In this document: piece by piece, positions 1 to 8,322 of the stretch
Layout: each line of letters starts with the position of its first letter
Position numbering within the stretch: the stretch's first letter is position 1
Assembly: GCA_016169945.1 (NCBI GenBank)
Contig: JADLSH010000216.1
Location: forward strand, 1,841,001 to 1,905,000
DNA length: 64,000 nucleotides
Source: Trachythela sp. YZ-2020
Lineage: Eukaryota > Cnidaria > Anthozoa > Malacalcyonacea > Clavulariidae
Direction of reading: 5' to 3'
Program-made: the position numbers and the translations under genes
The notes under the pieces: generated by a model
The model's database searches: none
What the model saw: the letters and a program-made list of their open reading frames with translations, nothing else
What the model was told of the DNA's origin: nothing

Positions 1-48
1 ACTAATATCCCATCAGTATGTCAAAATGATGACATTACTATTAACGCG

Positions 49-70
49 CCCCCGACAGTGTTAGCGGGGG
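49..70. repeat. GC hairpin CCCCCG/CGGGGG
   Basis: Six-base G/C arms (49-54 and 65-70) with a 10-base loop, next to the 96-124 hairpin. Both lie downstream of the capsid-like gene. Function unknown. Confidence 0.4.
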
Positions 71-95
71 ACAATTAAAATTAGATACGGACAGA

Positions 96-124
96 TTTCT
101 AATCCCTAATTTTGGGATTAGAAA
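96..124. terminator. 11-bp perfect hairpin after the capsid-like gene
   Basis: Arms TTTCTAATCCC (96-106) and GGGATTAGAAA (114-124) with a 7-base loop, 22 bases past the stop codon of the minus-strand gene. A transcript 3'-end role is inferred from position. Confidence 0.5.
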
Positions 125-145
125 ACTTTTTTAGTCATAACTAAT

Positions 146-1363
146 TCAAAACTCAATGCTTTGTAGTTGCTTCCCAACAATGTTAACTACCCCATCTGAA
201 ACAATGAATACATAACATGTTAGGTCTTTTGTGGTAACCCTTTTCTTAATTTCTAAGAGAACACCATCTTGTGTGTTAAGTATCTTTCGTCCAATCCCAG
301 CCACCGTTTTGTCACAAACAGTTCTCATATCTATTACCAGTGCAAACTTGTTGTCTGTGTAAAAGTCATTTATACTCAAAGTGTCTGTGGTGTAATCCAG
401 GAAGAAGTTCTCTGCCGATCTAAAGAGGTTGTGTTCTTCTAGACCCTGAGAGTACAGAGAGTTTGGAGTACCTTCAATGGCAACTTTTACACTCGTTATG
501 TTTGGAAACACAAAGTGTTCAGAGTCCACTGTGTCGTCTCGAAACAGAAGTACAATACCTCTCATTGACTTTCGGGGTACATTAATGTTCAAATTGACCA
601 GTGTCGAACCCTTACTCCATGTCTCTTTTTTCATCAACATAACTTGCTCGTAAATGAGAGACCTCCCAACGTTGTAAGAGTTTAATGCTTGCTGGTACAT
701 TTCTGATGATGTGATTGTCTCGTATTCGAGATGTAAATCTTCAACCGTGTAACCAGCGACTGCCTGTCCAGATTGCGCCGTCATAATTTCTGTGGCAGGT
801 GGTAGTGTAATTTTGTACCTGAAATTTGACTTCATATCGTAGGGCGCATACAGACCTTGGTCGTTCAAAATCTTACCAATTGGAATGTGGACTTTGGTTT
901 TGTACAACTCACCAAAGTACTTGTCAGCTTTGATACTTTTGTCGCCAGAGTCATCACCGCTCATAATTTTACGAGTGTTCTCGTTGGTAAGTCCTTGACA
1001 TACCAGGTTCTTTCTTTTTTCTTTGGTTTTCCAAAGTGCTTTGTACAACTCATACTGAGACTCGCCTATGTTGTCGTACACAACTTGACCATCAACTGTT
1101 ATTTCTAGACTTTTTTGTAAAAGACTAGCAAGGTTGTTTAGAAACCACGACTTGGTATTTTTACTTTTAAACGAACCCACGATGTACAACGACCCAGGAA
1201 CCAGACAAACATTCTCGTATAGTTTTGGAATGTTAACGTAAAGTTCTTGGTTCTCTGTTATCTCTGTGGGTGTTAGCGTAAAGATGTTCTGTTTTTTAGG
1301 ACCTCGAATTTGAGAGTAAGTAATCTTCTCATAAGTTGGTAAAAGTTCGTTAACTTTGTTCAT
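146..1363 (-). CDS. Divergent double-jelly-roll major-capsid-like protein, virus-like element
   Basis: An uninterrupted 405-codon frame. The ATG at 1363 is used because the few codons upstream offer only GTG. The protein is rich in beta-strand-like segments and has no transmembrane segment or signal peptide. The stretch at about residues 70-120 (NNLASLLQKSLEITVDGQVV, then an aromatic/basic helix) lines up in pattern with the major capsid fragment at 7255-7842 (NNFLHSLFKQVDVFFKEMQV), which suggests a distant capsid homologue. Near-identical families are common among unnamed cnidarian gene models (from memory). It lies divergent to the small membrane genes and polymerase, as expected for a virion gene of a Polinton-like element. 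No frameshift or stop. The capsid assignment is inference; the reading frame itself is certain. Confidence 0.7.
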   Translation of the reverse strand: MNKVNELLPTYEKITYSQIRGPKKQNIFTLTPTEITENQELYVNIPKLYENVCLVPGSLYIVGSFKSKNTKSWFLNNLASLLQKSLEITVDGQVVYDNIGESQYELYKALWKTKEKRKNLVCQGLTNENTRKIMSGDDSGDKSIKADKYFGELYKTKVHIPIGKILNDQGLYAPYDMKSNFRYKITLPPATEIMTAQSGQAVAGYTVEDLHLEYETITSSEMYQQALNSYNVGRSLIYEQVMLMKKETWSKGSTLVNLNINVPRKSMRGIVLLFRDDTVDSEHFVFPNITSVKVAIEGTPNSLYSQGLEEHNLFRSAENFFLDYTTDTLSINDFYTDNKFALVIDMRTVCDKTVAGIGRKILNTQDGVLLEIKKRVTTKDLTCYVFIVSDGVVNIVGKQLQSIEF

Positions 1364-1394
1364 TATTTTATTATACACTAGTATAATAAATTAA
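1364..1394. promoter_or_regulatory. Compact bidirectional promoter between divergent genes
   Basis: Only 31 bases separate the two divergent ATGs. They contain a perfect palindrome TTATTATAC-ACTA-GTATAATAA (1368-1389), which reads as a TATA-like box in both directions. A shared promoter is inferred from the layout. Confidence 0.5.
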
Positions 1395-1625
1395 ATGGCT
1401 GGTGTTTTTAAAGATTTACCAAAAGAGTTATATGACTCACTATTAATCGTGGCTGGCGCTGTCGCAGTCTCGTACGCTAGTAAAAAATTAATGAAAGATT
1501 CGTTAGGTATCCCTAGTACAATAGAGGGACTTTTGAAACTGACGGCTGCGTTCGGTATCAGTACGAGTGTTGTTAAAGTGTTGCAAGCAAAGAAGATGTT
1601 ACCTGAGAACCCATTCAAAGAATGA
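1395..1625 (+). CDS. Small hydrophobic protein, unknown function
   Basis: A 76-aa frame starting at ATG 1395, head-to-head with the capsid-like gene. It has two hydrophobic stretches, about residues 14-28 (LLIVAGAVAVSYASK) and 45-62 (GLLKLTAAFGISTSVVKV), and a short charged tail. It looks like a small membrane protein and could be a minor virion or membrane-associated component. No family recognised. It is followed after 31 bases by another membrane-type gene in the same direction, so co-transcription is likely. Confidence 0.6.
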   Translation: MAGVFKDLPKELYDSLLIVAGAVAVSYASKKLMKDSLGIPSTIEGLLKLTAAFGISTSVVKVLQAKKMLPENPFKE

Positions 1626-1646
1626 GCGTAGCGAATGAGCGTAGCG
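1621..1646. repeat. 13-bp perfect direct duplication
   Basis: AATGAGCGTAGCG occurs twice back to back and spans the stop codon of the upstream small gene. The unit itself supplies a TGA. Possibly slippage-derived. Confidence 0.7.
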
Positions 1647-1656
1647 AACAAATAAA

Positions 1657-2067
1657 ATGGCGACAACAATTGCGTTATCCGGCCTGTTTAATGCGGTAGC
1701 GTTTACAGGAACCGGTTACCTATTTAGACTTTTAGATCACAAAGGGTACCAGACAGAGATTAAAAGACACAACATTGCAATGGAACAATTAACAGCGGCA
1801 AAGAACAAATGGTACGAAAACCAAGCTGTTAAAAAAGACAAGATAACAGCAATGCGACGACAACTTTTAGACGCTAATAGCGATATGAACTCTGTTAACA
1901 AGGCCTTGGAAGTGTTACAAAAGATCACACACAATGGTAAGATATTTACGAAAGAACCTGTTTTAGAGGACTATTATCAACCATCAAAAGAAATGGACGA
2001 GTACAAACATGTTACGGTTGGGTTAGTTGGCTTAGGAGTTGGTTGGGGTGTCGCATACATGTTGTGA
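1657..2067 (+). CDS. Small coiled-coil protein with hydrophobic ends, unknown function
   Basis: A 136-aa frame from ATG 1657. A hydrophobic N-terminus (about residues 1-24), a long charged helical middle (about 28-95, e.g. KRHNIAMEQLTAAKNKWYEN) that looks like a coiled coil, and a hydrophobic glycine-rich C-terminus (about 117-136) suggest a membrane-anchored fibre or scaffold. Its position between the small membrane gene and the polymerase points to one rightward transcription unit. A perfect 13-bp hairpin lies 13 bases past its stop. I recognise no characterised homologue, though similar small proteins seem to accompany such elements in cnidarian assemblies (memory, unverified). Confidence 0.6.
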   Translation: MATTIALSGLFNAVAFTGTGYLFRLLDHKGYQTEIKRHNIAMEQLTAAKNKWYENQAVKKDKITAMRRQLLDANSDMNSVNKALEVLQKITHNGKIFTKEPVLEDYYQPSKEMDEYKHVTVGLVGLGVGWGVAYML

Positions 2068-2080
2068 CATGTGGTAAAAG

Positions 2081-2110
2081 TTTTTCATAACTTTCGTAAG
2101 TTATGAAAAA
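2081..2110. terminator. 13-bp perfect hairpin between small gene and polymerase
   Basis: TTTTTCATAACTT (2081-2093), loop TCGT, then AAGTTATGAAAAA (2098-2110), perfectly complementary. It begins 13 bases after the upstream stop codon. The core word CATAAC/GTTATG recurs in the hairpin at 6491-6513. Confidence 0.6.
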
Positions 2111-2112
2111 AA

Positions 2113-2166
2113 ATGAACGACTCAGTAACTTACTCGCGAAAACAAGTGTTTGGGAAAACAAACTAA
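2113..2166 (+). other. 17-codon leader ORF resembling the polymerase N-terminus
   Basis: ATG at 2113, stop at 2164-2166. It begins MNDSVTYSRK, against MNDTHSLTYSRK at the true polymerase start 187 bases downstream. It is either a relic of a partial duplication of the gene start or a short upstream ORF controlling the polymerase. Confidence 0.45.
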
Positions 2167-2245
2167 AAAATAAGTACACCACGATGTTAGAGTAGTACTT
2201 TATTACTACAACATATTACAACATACTACTACTTTAGTTCTTAGG

Positions 2246-2254
2246 TTATATATA
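2246..2254 (+). promoter_or_regulatory. TATA-like box before polymerase
   Basis: TTATATATA 46-54 bases upstream of the polymerase ATG, preceded by a TACTAC-rich stretch with inverted repeats (about 2192-2233). Promoter role inferred. Confidence 0.35.
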
Positions 2255-2299
2255 CTCTAAGTGCGACACACACATGTACATGCGAAACACAGAGAATAA

Positions 2300-5200
2300 A
2301 TGAACGATACACACTCATTAACTTACTCACGAAAAGCCGAAGCAAAAAGACTTATTGCTAGGCGATCTCGTGATCAAAAACAAGCTCAGAGACAAACTAA
2401 AAAAGAGTCTCGTCAAGTTGAAAAAACCGCTGCTAAGGAGGCCTCAAAGTGGTCTCGCGAGATCAAAAAAGAAGAGATCCGTCAAAAGTTTGTCAACGAC
2501 GAAGCTCGGTTGTGGTTTGGCAAGGGTAAAAAGATCAAGGCTGTGCGTAAAAAACTTGAACGCAAGCTAACTCAAATATTCAAAGAGTCTAAAATTCGTA
2601 TAGACGCAAAAAAGATGATGGACACCTGGGAAAGAGAGTTTAGAAAAGAGAGTTACGCTAGTACTCGTACCATACAGAACGATGACGCATCACAATCATC
2701 TCTTCAACCCTTATTCGAACTAATTAAGATCAGCGAAACCACCAACAAAAAATTTAGCACCTACTTTGTTAAGTACAACATTAAAATTTACGGTTATGTT
2801 GACCCTGTTGATGTTTTTATGGGCGCATTAAACAAGGTCATCCAAGAGAAAAATTTAAGGCCTGGCGATAAGATCAGGTTGATAGCTAACCACTTAGAGT
2901 GGTTTAAACCTATAAGCACAAAGCTTGTGAAGATACCTTCTGACGGTATCATTACACCAGGGTTCATGAAAGAGCTCATAAAGTTTGTAGATTACAAAGA
3001 TGTTCCTTTGGACGAACTTGAGATCGATGTACAAAGCGTTAAAGTACCTCGTGGATCTGGTCGCCTTAGAGTTACCCGTAACAACTTGGGTAGTAAAAAG
3101 TCGGTGATCAGAATAGTTAACCAAGACACACTGTGTGTACAGAGAGCTATCGTCACTGCTAAGGCAAATTTAGAACCACATAAGTGGTCTAATACCCAAC
3201 TTAAAGATGGTTTCAATAAGTCTCGTAAACTTCAAACGATGGAAGCTTTGAAACTCACCGACTTGGCCGATGTTGAGATTACCGGTTACGGTTGTACTTT
3301 AGAAGACATCACCAAGTTTGCCCAATATCTTAGTTTGCGAATTACCGTTATAGATGGTGATATGTTTAACAGAATACTCCACACCGCGGGGCCAAGTGTT
3401 AACGAAACACAGAGCAACATGATCTACTTGCTCAAAACAGGTGAGCATTTTGATGTGAACACAAGTATGACTGGGTTTTTTGGTAAGGACTACTACTGTC
3501 ATGAATGTCAAAAAAGTTACACTCAAAAAAACAAACATAGGTGTCCAACTAAGTGCACGCAATGTTTTAAGGAGAACAGTGGGTGCAAAACAAAAAATGA
3601 GCCCAACATAACATGTGACGATTGTAACAGGGTGTTCTTTGGGAAAGATTGTTTTGACGAGCACCTGCGTAACAGAGCTACGAAAAAGGGAGAAACCAAT
3701 ACTCTGTGTGGTGAAAAACACAAGTGCGAGATGTGTAAACTTACTTGGTCACCCAACTATATTACGAACCATATCTGCGGTTACTCTATATGTGATAACT
3801 GTGAAAAATACTGCGACCCACAACACGAGTGTCACATGCGGCGTAAGCCCGTTAAAGGTGGGTTATGCACTCGTGACGCGAACGTAGTGAGCGAGACATG
3901 CGTGAGATGCGGGCCCGAGAAGACTTGTAATACATCAGGTCTTAGACGAAAAGAGTGGTGTTATAGTTGTAAGACATACACAGAGAAGTATATGTTTTAC
4001 GACTTAGAGACAAGACAAAACACTGGCGAGCACATAGTTAATTACGCACACGCTTGGGACTTCGACGGTACCGAGTACTATTTTGCCAACATTAATGACT
4101 TTTGCGAGTTTGTGTGTCTTGAAAAATATACAGGTTACACATTCATCGCTCATAACGCCAAGGCATTTGACTTACAGTTCGTCTTAAAATATTTAGTAGT
4201 GGACCTTGGTGTCAAACCAGATCAGTGTATTTACAACGGCACAAAGATCATGTACATGAAAGCTTTGAGTCGAAGGTTCATTGACAGCGTAAACTTTGTG
4301 GCTTCAAAGTTGTCTGAGTTCCCAAAAACATTTGGTTTGGAAGACACACTTAAGAAGGGTTACTTCCCTCACTTCTTCAACACACCTGAGAACCAAAATT
4401 ACATAGGTCCCATGCCCTGTGTGGAACATTACGGTCCTGATACAATGAGCGTAACGGGGCGAAAAAACTTTATGGAGTGGTACGACGCAAAACTCAATGA
4501 AAACTTTGTGTTTGACTTTGCGAAAGAGCTTAGAGATTATTGTCGAAGTGATGTTGATATTTTAAGAAGGTCCATGATGAAGTTCAGAGATGACTTCATA
4601 TCATTAAGTAACATTGACCCATTACAATACATTACGATAGCGAGTGTCAGTATGGCTGTGTATCGGTGTGACCACATGCCAAGGAACGAGATAGCTGTTT
4701 TTAAAGATCTTAAAAAGTCTGAAAATTACAGTAAGGCTAGTATCAAGTGGTTGGAGTACATTGGTGGGGCCCAACAACTTAATATCAAACACGCTTTGAA
4801 CGGTGGCGAGTACAAGATCAAAGGCGTGGGGAAGGTAGATGGTTTTTGTGATTTAACAAACACTGTGTACGAATATCAAGGTTGTTACTGGCACGGTTGC
4901 ATAGAGTGTTACGCACAGAGAGATCTTGTTAATGTTAACAACCAGTTAGATATGACAGAACTACATGTTCGAACGCTTGCCAAAAACAAAAAGATCAGAG
5001 ACTTAGGTTACAACCTTGTTGAGATTTACGAGTGCGATCTTTCTCAAGACATCAAGTTTAATAACTGGTGTCGTGATAAGTCAAAGTTTGAAGTCATAGA
5101 GCCTTTAAATCCAAGAGATGCATTCTTTGGAGGTCGCACTAATGTTACCAAGCTCAAATACGAGTTCAAAGACAACGAAAAGGGTTTGTACGACGACTTC

Positions 5201-6436
5201 CAAAGTTTATATCCATCTGTACAATTTTTCAAAAAGTACCCAGTTGGTCACCCTGAGAAAATTCACAGACCTGGGGCGTTTGATAGTAACTGGTTTGGTT
5301 ATATCAAATGCAAAGTAGAACCGCCAAAAGGTTTGTACCATCCTGTGCTGCCTGTCAAAACAAAGTGCGGTAAGTCAGAGAAGTTGTTGTTCCCGTTGTG
5401 TAAGACTTGTTCTTCGACGCAGTCACAAACCAAGTGTCAACACACCTCAGAAGAACGAAGCTTCGTTGGTACTTGGTGCACGAACGAGCTTAACAAGGCA
5501 CTTAATAAGGGTTACAAGCTTGTCGAGATCTACGAAGTGTGGCACTTTAAAAACACAACAGAGGACTTGTTCAAAAGCTATGTTCAAAAGTTCATGAAAA
5601 TTAAGATAGAGTCGTCAAAGCCGCCTAAAGTTGGCCCCGGAACAGAGTACGAGTCGTTGGACGACTTTCGAGTGAAAGTTAAATTAATCTTAGACATAGA
5701 CCTTGGTAAGATCAAGTTTAATCCTGGGATGCGAGCCATCGCCAAGCTGTGTTTAAATAGCTTGTGGGGTAAGTTTGGTCAGCGGATTAATATGTCTCAA
5801 ACTGAGTACATTGACGACAGAGACAGGTATTTTGAAATTATTATGGACGACACACTAGACATCAACAACATTCTCTTTTTTGACAACGGTTTGACCCAAA
5901 TTACTTACGAACTTAAAGACCAGTTCGTCGACAACTATAACAACACAAACATCTTCGTAGCTAGTTTTACTACTAGTCATGCTAGGTTAATGTTGTACGA
6001 TGTGTTAGATCATCTTGGTGACCAGGTGTTAGGTTACGACACCGATAGTGTTTGGTACATAATGAGACCAGGCGGTAACCGAAACACAACTGGTGATATG
6101 CTTGGGGAGTTAACAGACGAGTTAAGTGGCGGTCACATAACCAAGTGGGTTGCGACAGGTCCTAAGTCTTATGCTTACGAGACATCTGACAGTGACCGGG
6201 TATGTAAGGTCAAAGGGTTTACATTAAACCATAAGAACAGTAAGGTCATAAACCAAGAAAGTATGGTCAACATAGTCACTGGTGAGTTAGATAACATCGT
6301 GACGTCAAAGAACGCTATCTTAAGGGCCCCTAAAACCATGGCGGTGTTTAATAAGTACCAAAAGAAGACTTTCTCGTTGGACTACAACAAACGCGTAGTA
6401 CAAGAGAACTTCGATACGCTACCTTATGGGTACTAA
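2300..6436 (+). CDS. polB: Protein-primed family-B DNA polymerase, Polinton/adintovirus type
   Basis: 1378 aa, complete. It would replicate a linear genome from a protein-primed end. The N-terminus (about 1-80) is strongly basic. A Cys/His-rich zinc region with many CxxC pairs spans about 395-555. Exonuclease motifs: ExoI YDLET (D568, E570), ExoII HNAKAFD (N619, D624), ExoIII YCRSDVD (Y747, D751). A VDGFCDL...YEYQGCYWHGC block (about 850-870) is the insert typical of this group. Polymerase motifs: A DFQSLYP (D966), B KLCLNSLWGKFG (from K1149), C YDTDS (D1247, D1249). All catalytic residues are present and there is no frameshift, in contrast to the damaged element next door. The length is at the upper end for Polinton polymerases. 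Very sure of family. Confidence 0.95.
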   Translation: MNDTHSLTYSRKAEAKRLIARRSRDQKQAQRQTKKESRQVEKTAAKEASKWSREIKKEEIRQKFVNDEARLWFGKGKKIKAVRKKLERKLTQIFKESKIRIDAKKMMDTWEREFRKESYASTRTIQNDDASQSSLQPLFELIKISETTNKKFSTYFVKYNIKIYGYVDPVDVFMGALNKVIQEKNLRPGDKIRLIANHLEWFKPISTKLVKIPSDGIITPGFMKELIKFVDYKDVPLDELEIDVQSVKVPRGSGRLRVTRNNLGSKKSVIRIVNQDTLCVQRAIVTAKANLEPHKWSNTQLKDGFNKSRKLQTMEALKLTDLADVEITGYGCTLEDITKFAQYLSLRITVIDGDMFNRILHTAGPSVNETQSNMIYLLKTGEHFDVNTSMTGFFGKDYYCHECQKSYTQKNKHRCPTKCTQCFKENSGCKTKNEPNITCDDCNRVFFGKDCFDEHLRNRATKKGETNTLCGEKHKCEMCKLTWSPNYITNHICGYSICDNCEKYCDPQHECHMRRKPVKGGLCTRDANVVSETCVRCGPEKTCNTSGLRRKEWCYSCKTYTEKYMFYDLETRQNTGEHIVNYAHAWDFDGTEYYFANINDFCEFVCLEKYTGYTFIAHNAKAFDLQFVLKYLVVDLGVKPDQCIYNGTKIMYMKALSRRFIDSVNFVASKLSEFPKTFGLEDTLKKGYFPHFFNTPENQNYIGPMPCVEHYGPDTMSVTGRKNFMEWYDAKLNENFVFDFAKELRDYCRSDVDILRRSMMKFRDDFISLSNIDPLQYITIASVSMAVYRCDHMPRNEIAVFKDLKKSENYSKASIKWLEYIGGAQQLNIKHALNGGEYKIKGVGKVDGFCDLTNTVYEYQGCYWHGCIECYAQRDLVNVNNQLDMTELHVRTLAKNKKIRDLGYNLVEIYECDLSQDIKFNNWCRDKSKFEVIEPLNPRDAFFGGRTNVTKLKYEFKDNEKGLYDDFQSLYPSVQFFKKYPVGHPEKIHRPGAFDSNWFGYIKCKVEPPKGLYHPVLPVKTKCGKSEKLLFPLCKTCSSTQSQTKCQHTSEERSFVGTWCTNELNKALNKGYKLVEIYEVWHFKNTTEDLFKSYVQKFMKIKIESSKPPKVGPGTEYESLDDFRVKVKLILDIDLGKIKFNPGMRAIAKLCLNSLWGKFGQRINMSQTEYIDDRDRYFEIIMDDTLDINNILFFDNGLTQITYELKDQFVDNYNNTNIFVASFTTSHARLMLYDVLDHLGDQVLGYDTDSVWYIMRPGGNRNTTGDMLGELTDELSGGHITKWVATGPKSYAYETSDSDRVCKVKGFTLNHKNSKVINQESMVNIVTGELDNIVTSKNAILRAPKTMAVFNKYQKKTFSLDYNKRVVQENFDTLPYGY

Positions 6437-6490
6437 GTTAAGTTAAGAGGAGTGGGGAGTGTATGTGTGGGTATGTGTGGGTATGTGTTT

Positions 6491-6513
6491 TCATAACCCT
6501 ATGAGAGTTATGA
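6491..6513. terminator. Hairpin between convergent genes
   Basis: TCATAAC (6491-6497) and GTTATGA (6507-6513) pair perfectly. It lies between the ends of the plus-strand polymerase and the minus-strand zinc-finger gene, suited to be a shared 3'-end signal. Confidence 0.45.
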
Positions 6514-6547
6514 GAACTGAAAGACCGAAATGTCTCGCTTCGCTCGT

Positions 6548-6802
6548 CTATCTTTTGAAGGGGTGTTTCTCACAGTGTTTTGAAAATGTAAACATATTTG
6601 TAAAAACTGTATTACATATACAACATTTAAGATACTTCTTGACTTCTTCTTCTTTAAAACTTATACCCCCGCCGCCGTCGCTACTATGTTTCATTTTAGT
6701 GTGTAATTTCATACCTGTCTTAGAGCCTGTATATGTACAGTTGTCAATACCGCAAATTATTCCCTTATTGTAGGCTCGTATTTGTACATGTTGCCGTGAC
6801 AT
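6548..6802 (-). CDS. Small two-zinc-finger protein
   Basis: 84 aa from ATG 6802 (MSRQHVQIR). The frame stays open further upstream, but that part is lysine-rich low complexity. Two C2H2-like fingers: CGIDNC...H...H (C-x4-C-x12-H-x3-H) and CCICNTVF...H...H. The spacing suits nucleic-acid-binding fingers, so it may regulate the element's transcription. It is convergent with the polymerase and ends 111 bases beyond it. Homologue not recognised. Confidence 0.6.
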   Translation of the reverse strand: MSRQHVQIRAYNKGIICGIDNCTYTGSKTGMKLHTKMKHSSDGGGGISFKEEEVKKYLKCCICNTVFTNMFTFSKHCEKHPFKR

Positions 6803-6966
6803 TGTTTTATACTTCTTTTTTTTTTTTTGTTGCGTGAGACCCTCGGGTTCAATTTTAGATTTTAGATTTTTGTAAGTGTTTCGGAAAATGTTCGGGAAAT
6901 GTTTGGCGAAATGTTTTGGGAAAAAACATGCATACACAAGCGATACATGCGAGCGAGCAGTTGAAG

Positions 6967-6998
6967 ATTATGAAACTGGCTGGATGTGGTTTCATAAT
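6967..6998. repeat. 10-bp hairpin upstream of the zinc-finger gene
   Basis: ATTATGAAAC (6967-6976) and GTTTCATAAT (6989-6998) pair perfectly around a 12-base loop. It is a third occurrence of the TTATGAAA/TTTCATAA word in this element. Confidence 0.5.
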
Positions 6999-7063
6999 TT
7001 GATGAGTTAGCAGAATTAGAGGTGAAATCAAAATGAGTCAGAACCGGCCTTTTCCTACTACTC

Positions 7064-7246
7064 TGACGTCATAGGGATTATACGGCAGTTTTATGGTTGT
7101 GACGTCATAGGGATTATACGGCACTTTTTGGTTGTGACGTCATAGGGATTATACGGCAGTTTTTAGAGGTTGTGACGTCATAGGGATTATACGGCAGTTT
7201 TTAGAGGTATGCGATTATGCGATATTGAAAAGTGCCGTATAGTCCC
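7064..7246. repeat. Tandem TGACGTCA repeats plus one inverted copy; probable element end
   Basis: Four direct units begin with TGACGTCATAGGGATTATAC at 7064, 7100, 7135 and 7173 (periods 36, 35, 38). An inverted partial copy AAAAGTGCCGTATAGTCCC follows at about 7228-7246 with one mismatch. TGACGTCA is a CREB/ATF-type palindrome. Just beyond, the neighbouring capsid gene is cut off, so this is likely the end of the left element. Promoter or end-binding role is inference. Confidence 0.65.
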
Positions 7247-7254
7247 GTACATTA

Positions 7255-7842
7255 CTACTGACGTTCAGTAAAGAACACGTCACAAAATATAGGACCAGCC
7301 ATCTCTACAATCCCACTCGTTTTGCTGAATTCATATCTTGCATTTAAACCATGATTTGCTGCTGCACTAGCCAAAGTTGGGTCTGCAACACTCATTTTCC
7401 CTGCTGTATCTTTGTAAAACAAGGCTGCTGTAAGTTGCGATTGCTTTGCTGAGCGACCATAATTCAAAAGTGTCTCGAGATAGGACCGGTATGCGTAAGT
7501 TCCAGTAGCCTGAGTCACTTGCATTTCTTTAAAAAATACATCTACTTGCTTGAACAGACTGTGTAGAAAATTGTTCACAGGTCCTTCTTTAGCATCCGCA
7601 TCAAGATCAGCACCATTAGCTTTAGTCACTTTTGCTCTAACCACTAAAAATGTTTTTGACAAATCGACATAGTCTTCAGTCCCTGGAGACAAAAACCTAA
7701 TGGGTCCATGGTCTGAAACATTTGAAACAGGTTGATGATCTATCCAATGACCTCGATCAAGACTAACTTGTGTCGGAGGTACTGAAAATAAGTCAAGTTC
7801 ACTTTTTGTACATTCTGATGATTTTGAATGAACGAAATCCAT
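7255..7842 (-). pseudogene. Polinton major capsid protein, C-terminally truncated
   Basis: The start ATG at 7842 (MDFVHSKSS) is typical of the hexon-like double-jelly-roll capsid of Polintons/adintoviruses. About 195 residues follow, then the frame stops at FFTERQ-TAG exactly where the TGACGTCA repeat block begins. Full-length relatives are several hundred residues longer, so more than half is missing. The remainder should lie left of the window if the left element inserted here. The gene start overlaps the ancestral stop of the upstream pX-like gene (TAATG). Confidence 0.85.
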
Positions 7843-8319
7843 TATCCAAATATATCTTCTACGCGAGCTGTTCTCCGTCTCTTGACTTGTTTGCTTCTGA
7901 CACCAGAGTGATGCTTTTCTCTTTTTAGCTGATCTCTTAGAAGCTGTTTTCTTGACAGTTGCTTTCCTTCTACGTTTCCCACTTCCTGTTTGACTCAATG
8001 TTTGAAGCCTGTTTACAGCCTTCCGTTTTACAAAGCTCCCTACCTCATTGATGCGTGATTTCGCAGCCTCTTTCACACTCTTACCAGAAAGAACATCTCC
8101 TAGAACATTTGCACCTGTATTCAACGCAATTTTTCCTAGTGTCTTCGCCCCACTTTTGACCATTGGCATTACAGCTCTTGCAACACTGCGAAACAAACCA
8201 CCAAGACCATACCCCATTTGACCATGTCCAAGTTGCCATGGACTTCCTCTAAAAACAGGCATTCCATTTCCCTGTTGTTGGTCCAAATAATAGCTTACGT
8301 ACCGATTTGCTTGACTCAT
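7842..8319 (-). pseudogene. Adenovirus pX/pVI-like core protein, frameshifted
   Basis: ATG at 8319 (MSQANRYVSYYL). It has a glycine-rich hydrophobic block (GQMGYGLGGLFRSVARA, about residues 33-49) and lysine/arginine-rich tracts, as in Polinton and adintovirus DNA-binding core proteins. The expected terminal DIFG plus stop lies in another frame, ending at 7842-7844 and overlapping the capsid ATG. A one-base indel at about 7905-7925 throws the frame into the capsid gene, making an artificial pX-capsid fusion. It starts three bases after the minor-capsid stop, so the virion genes formed one minus-strand cluster. Confidence 0.75.
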
Positions 8320-8322
8320 GCT

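Noticed and set aside
857..1108. Plus-strand frame opposite the capsid-like gene
   Set aside because: Antisense shadow of the real gene; no start context or composition support.
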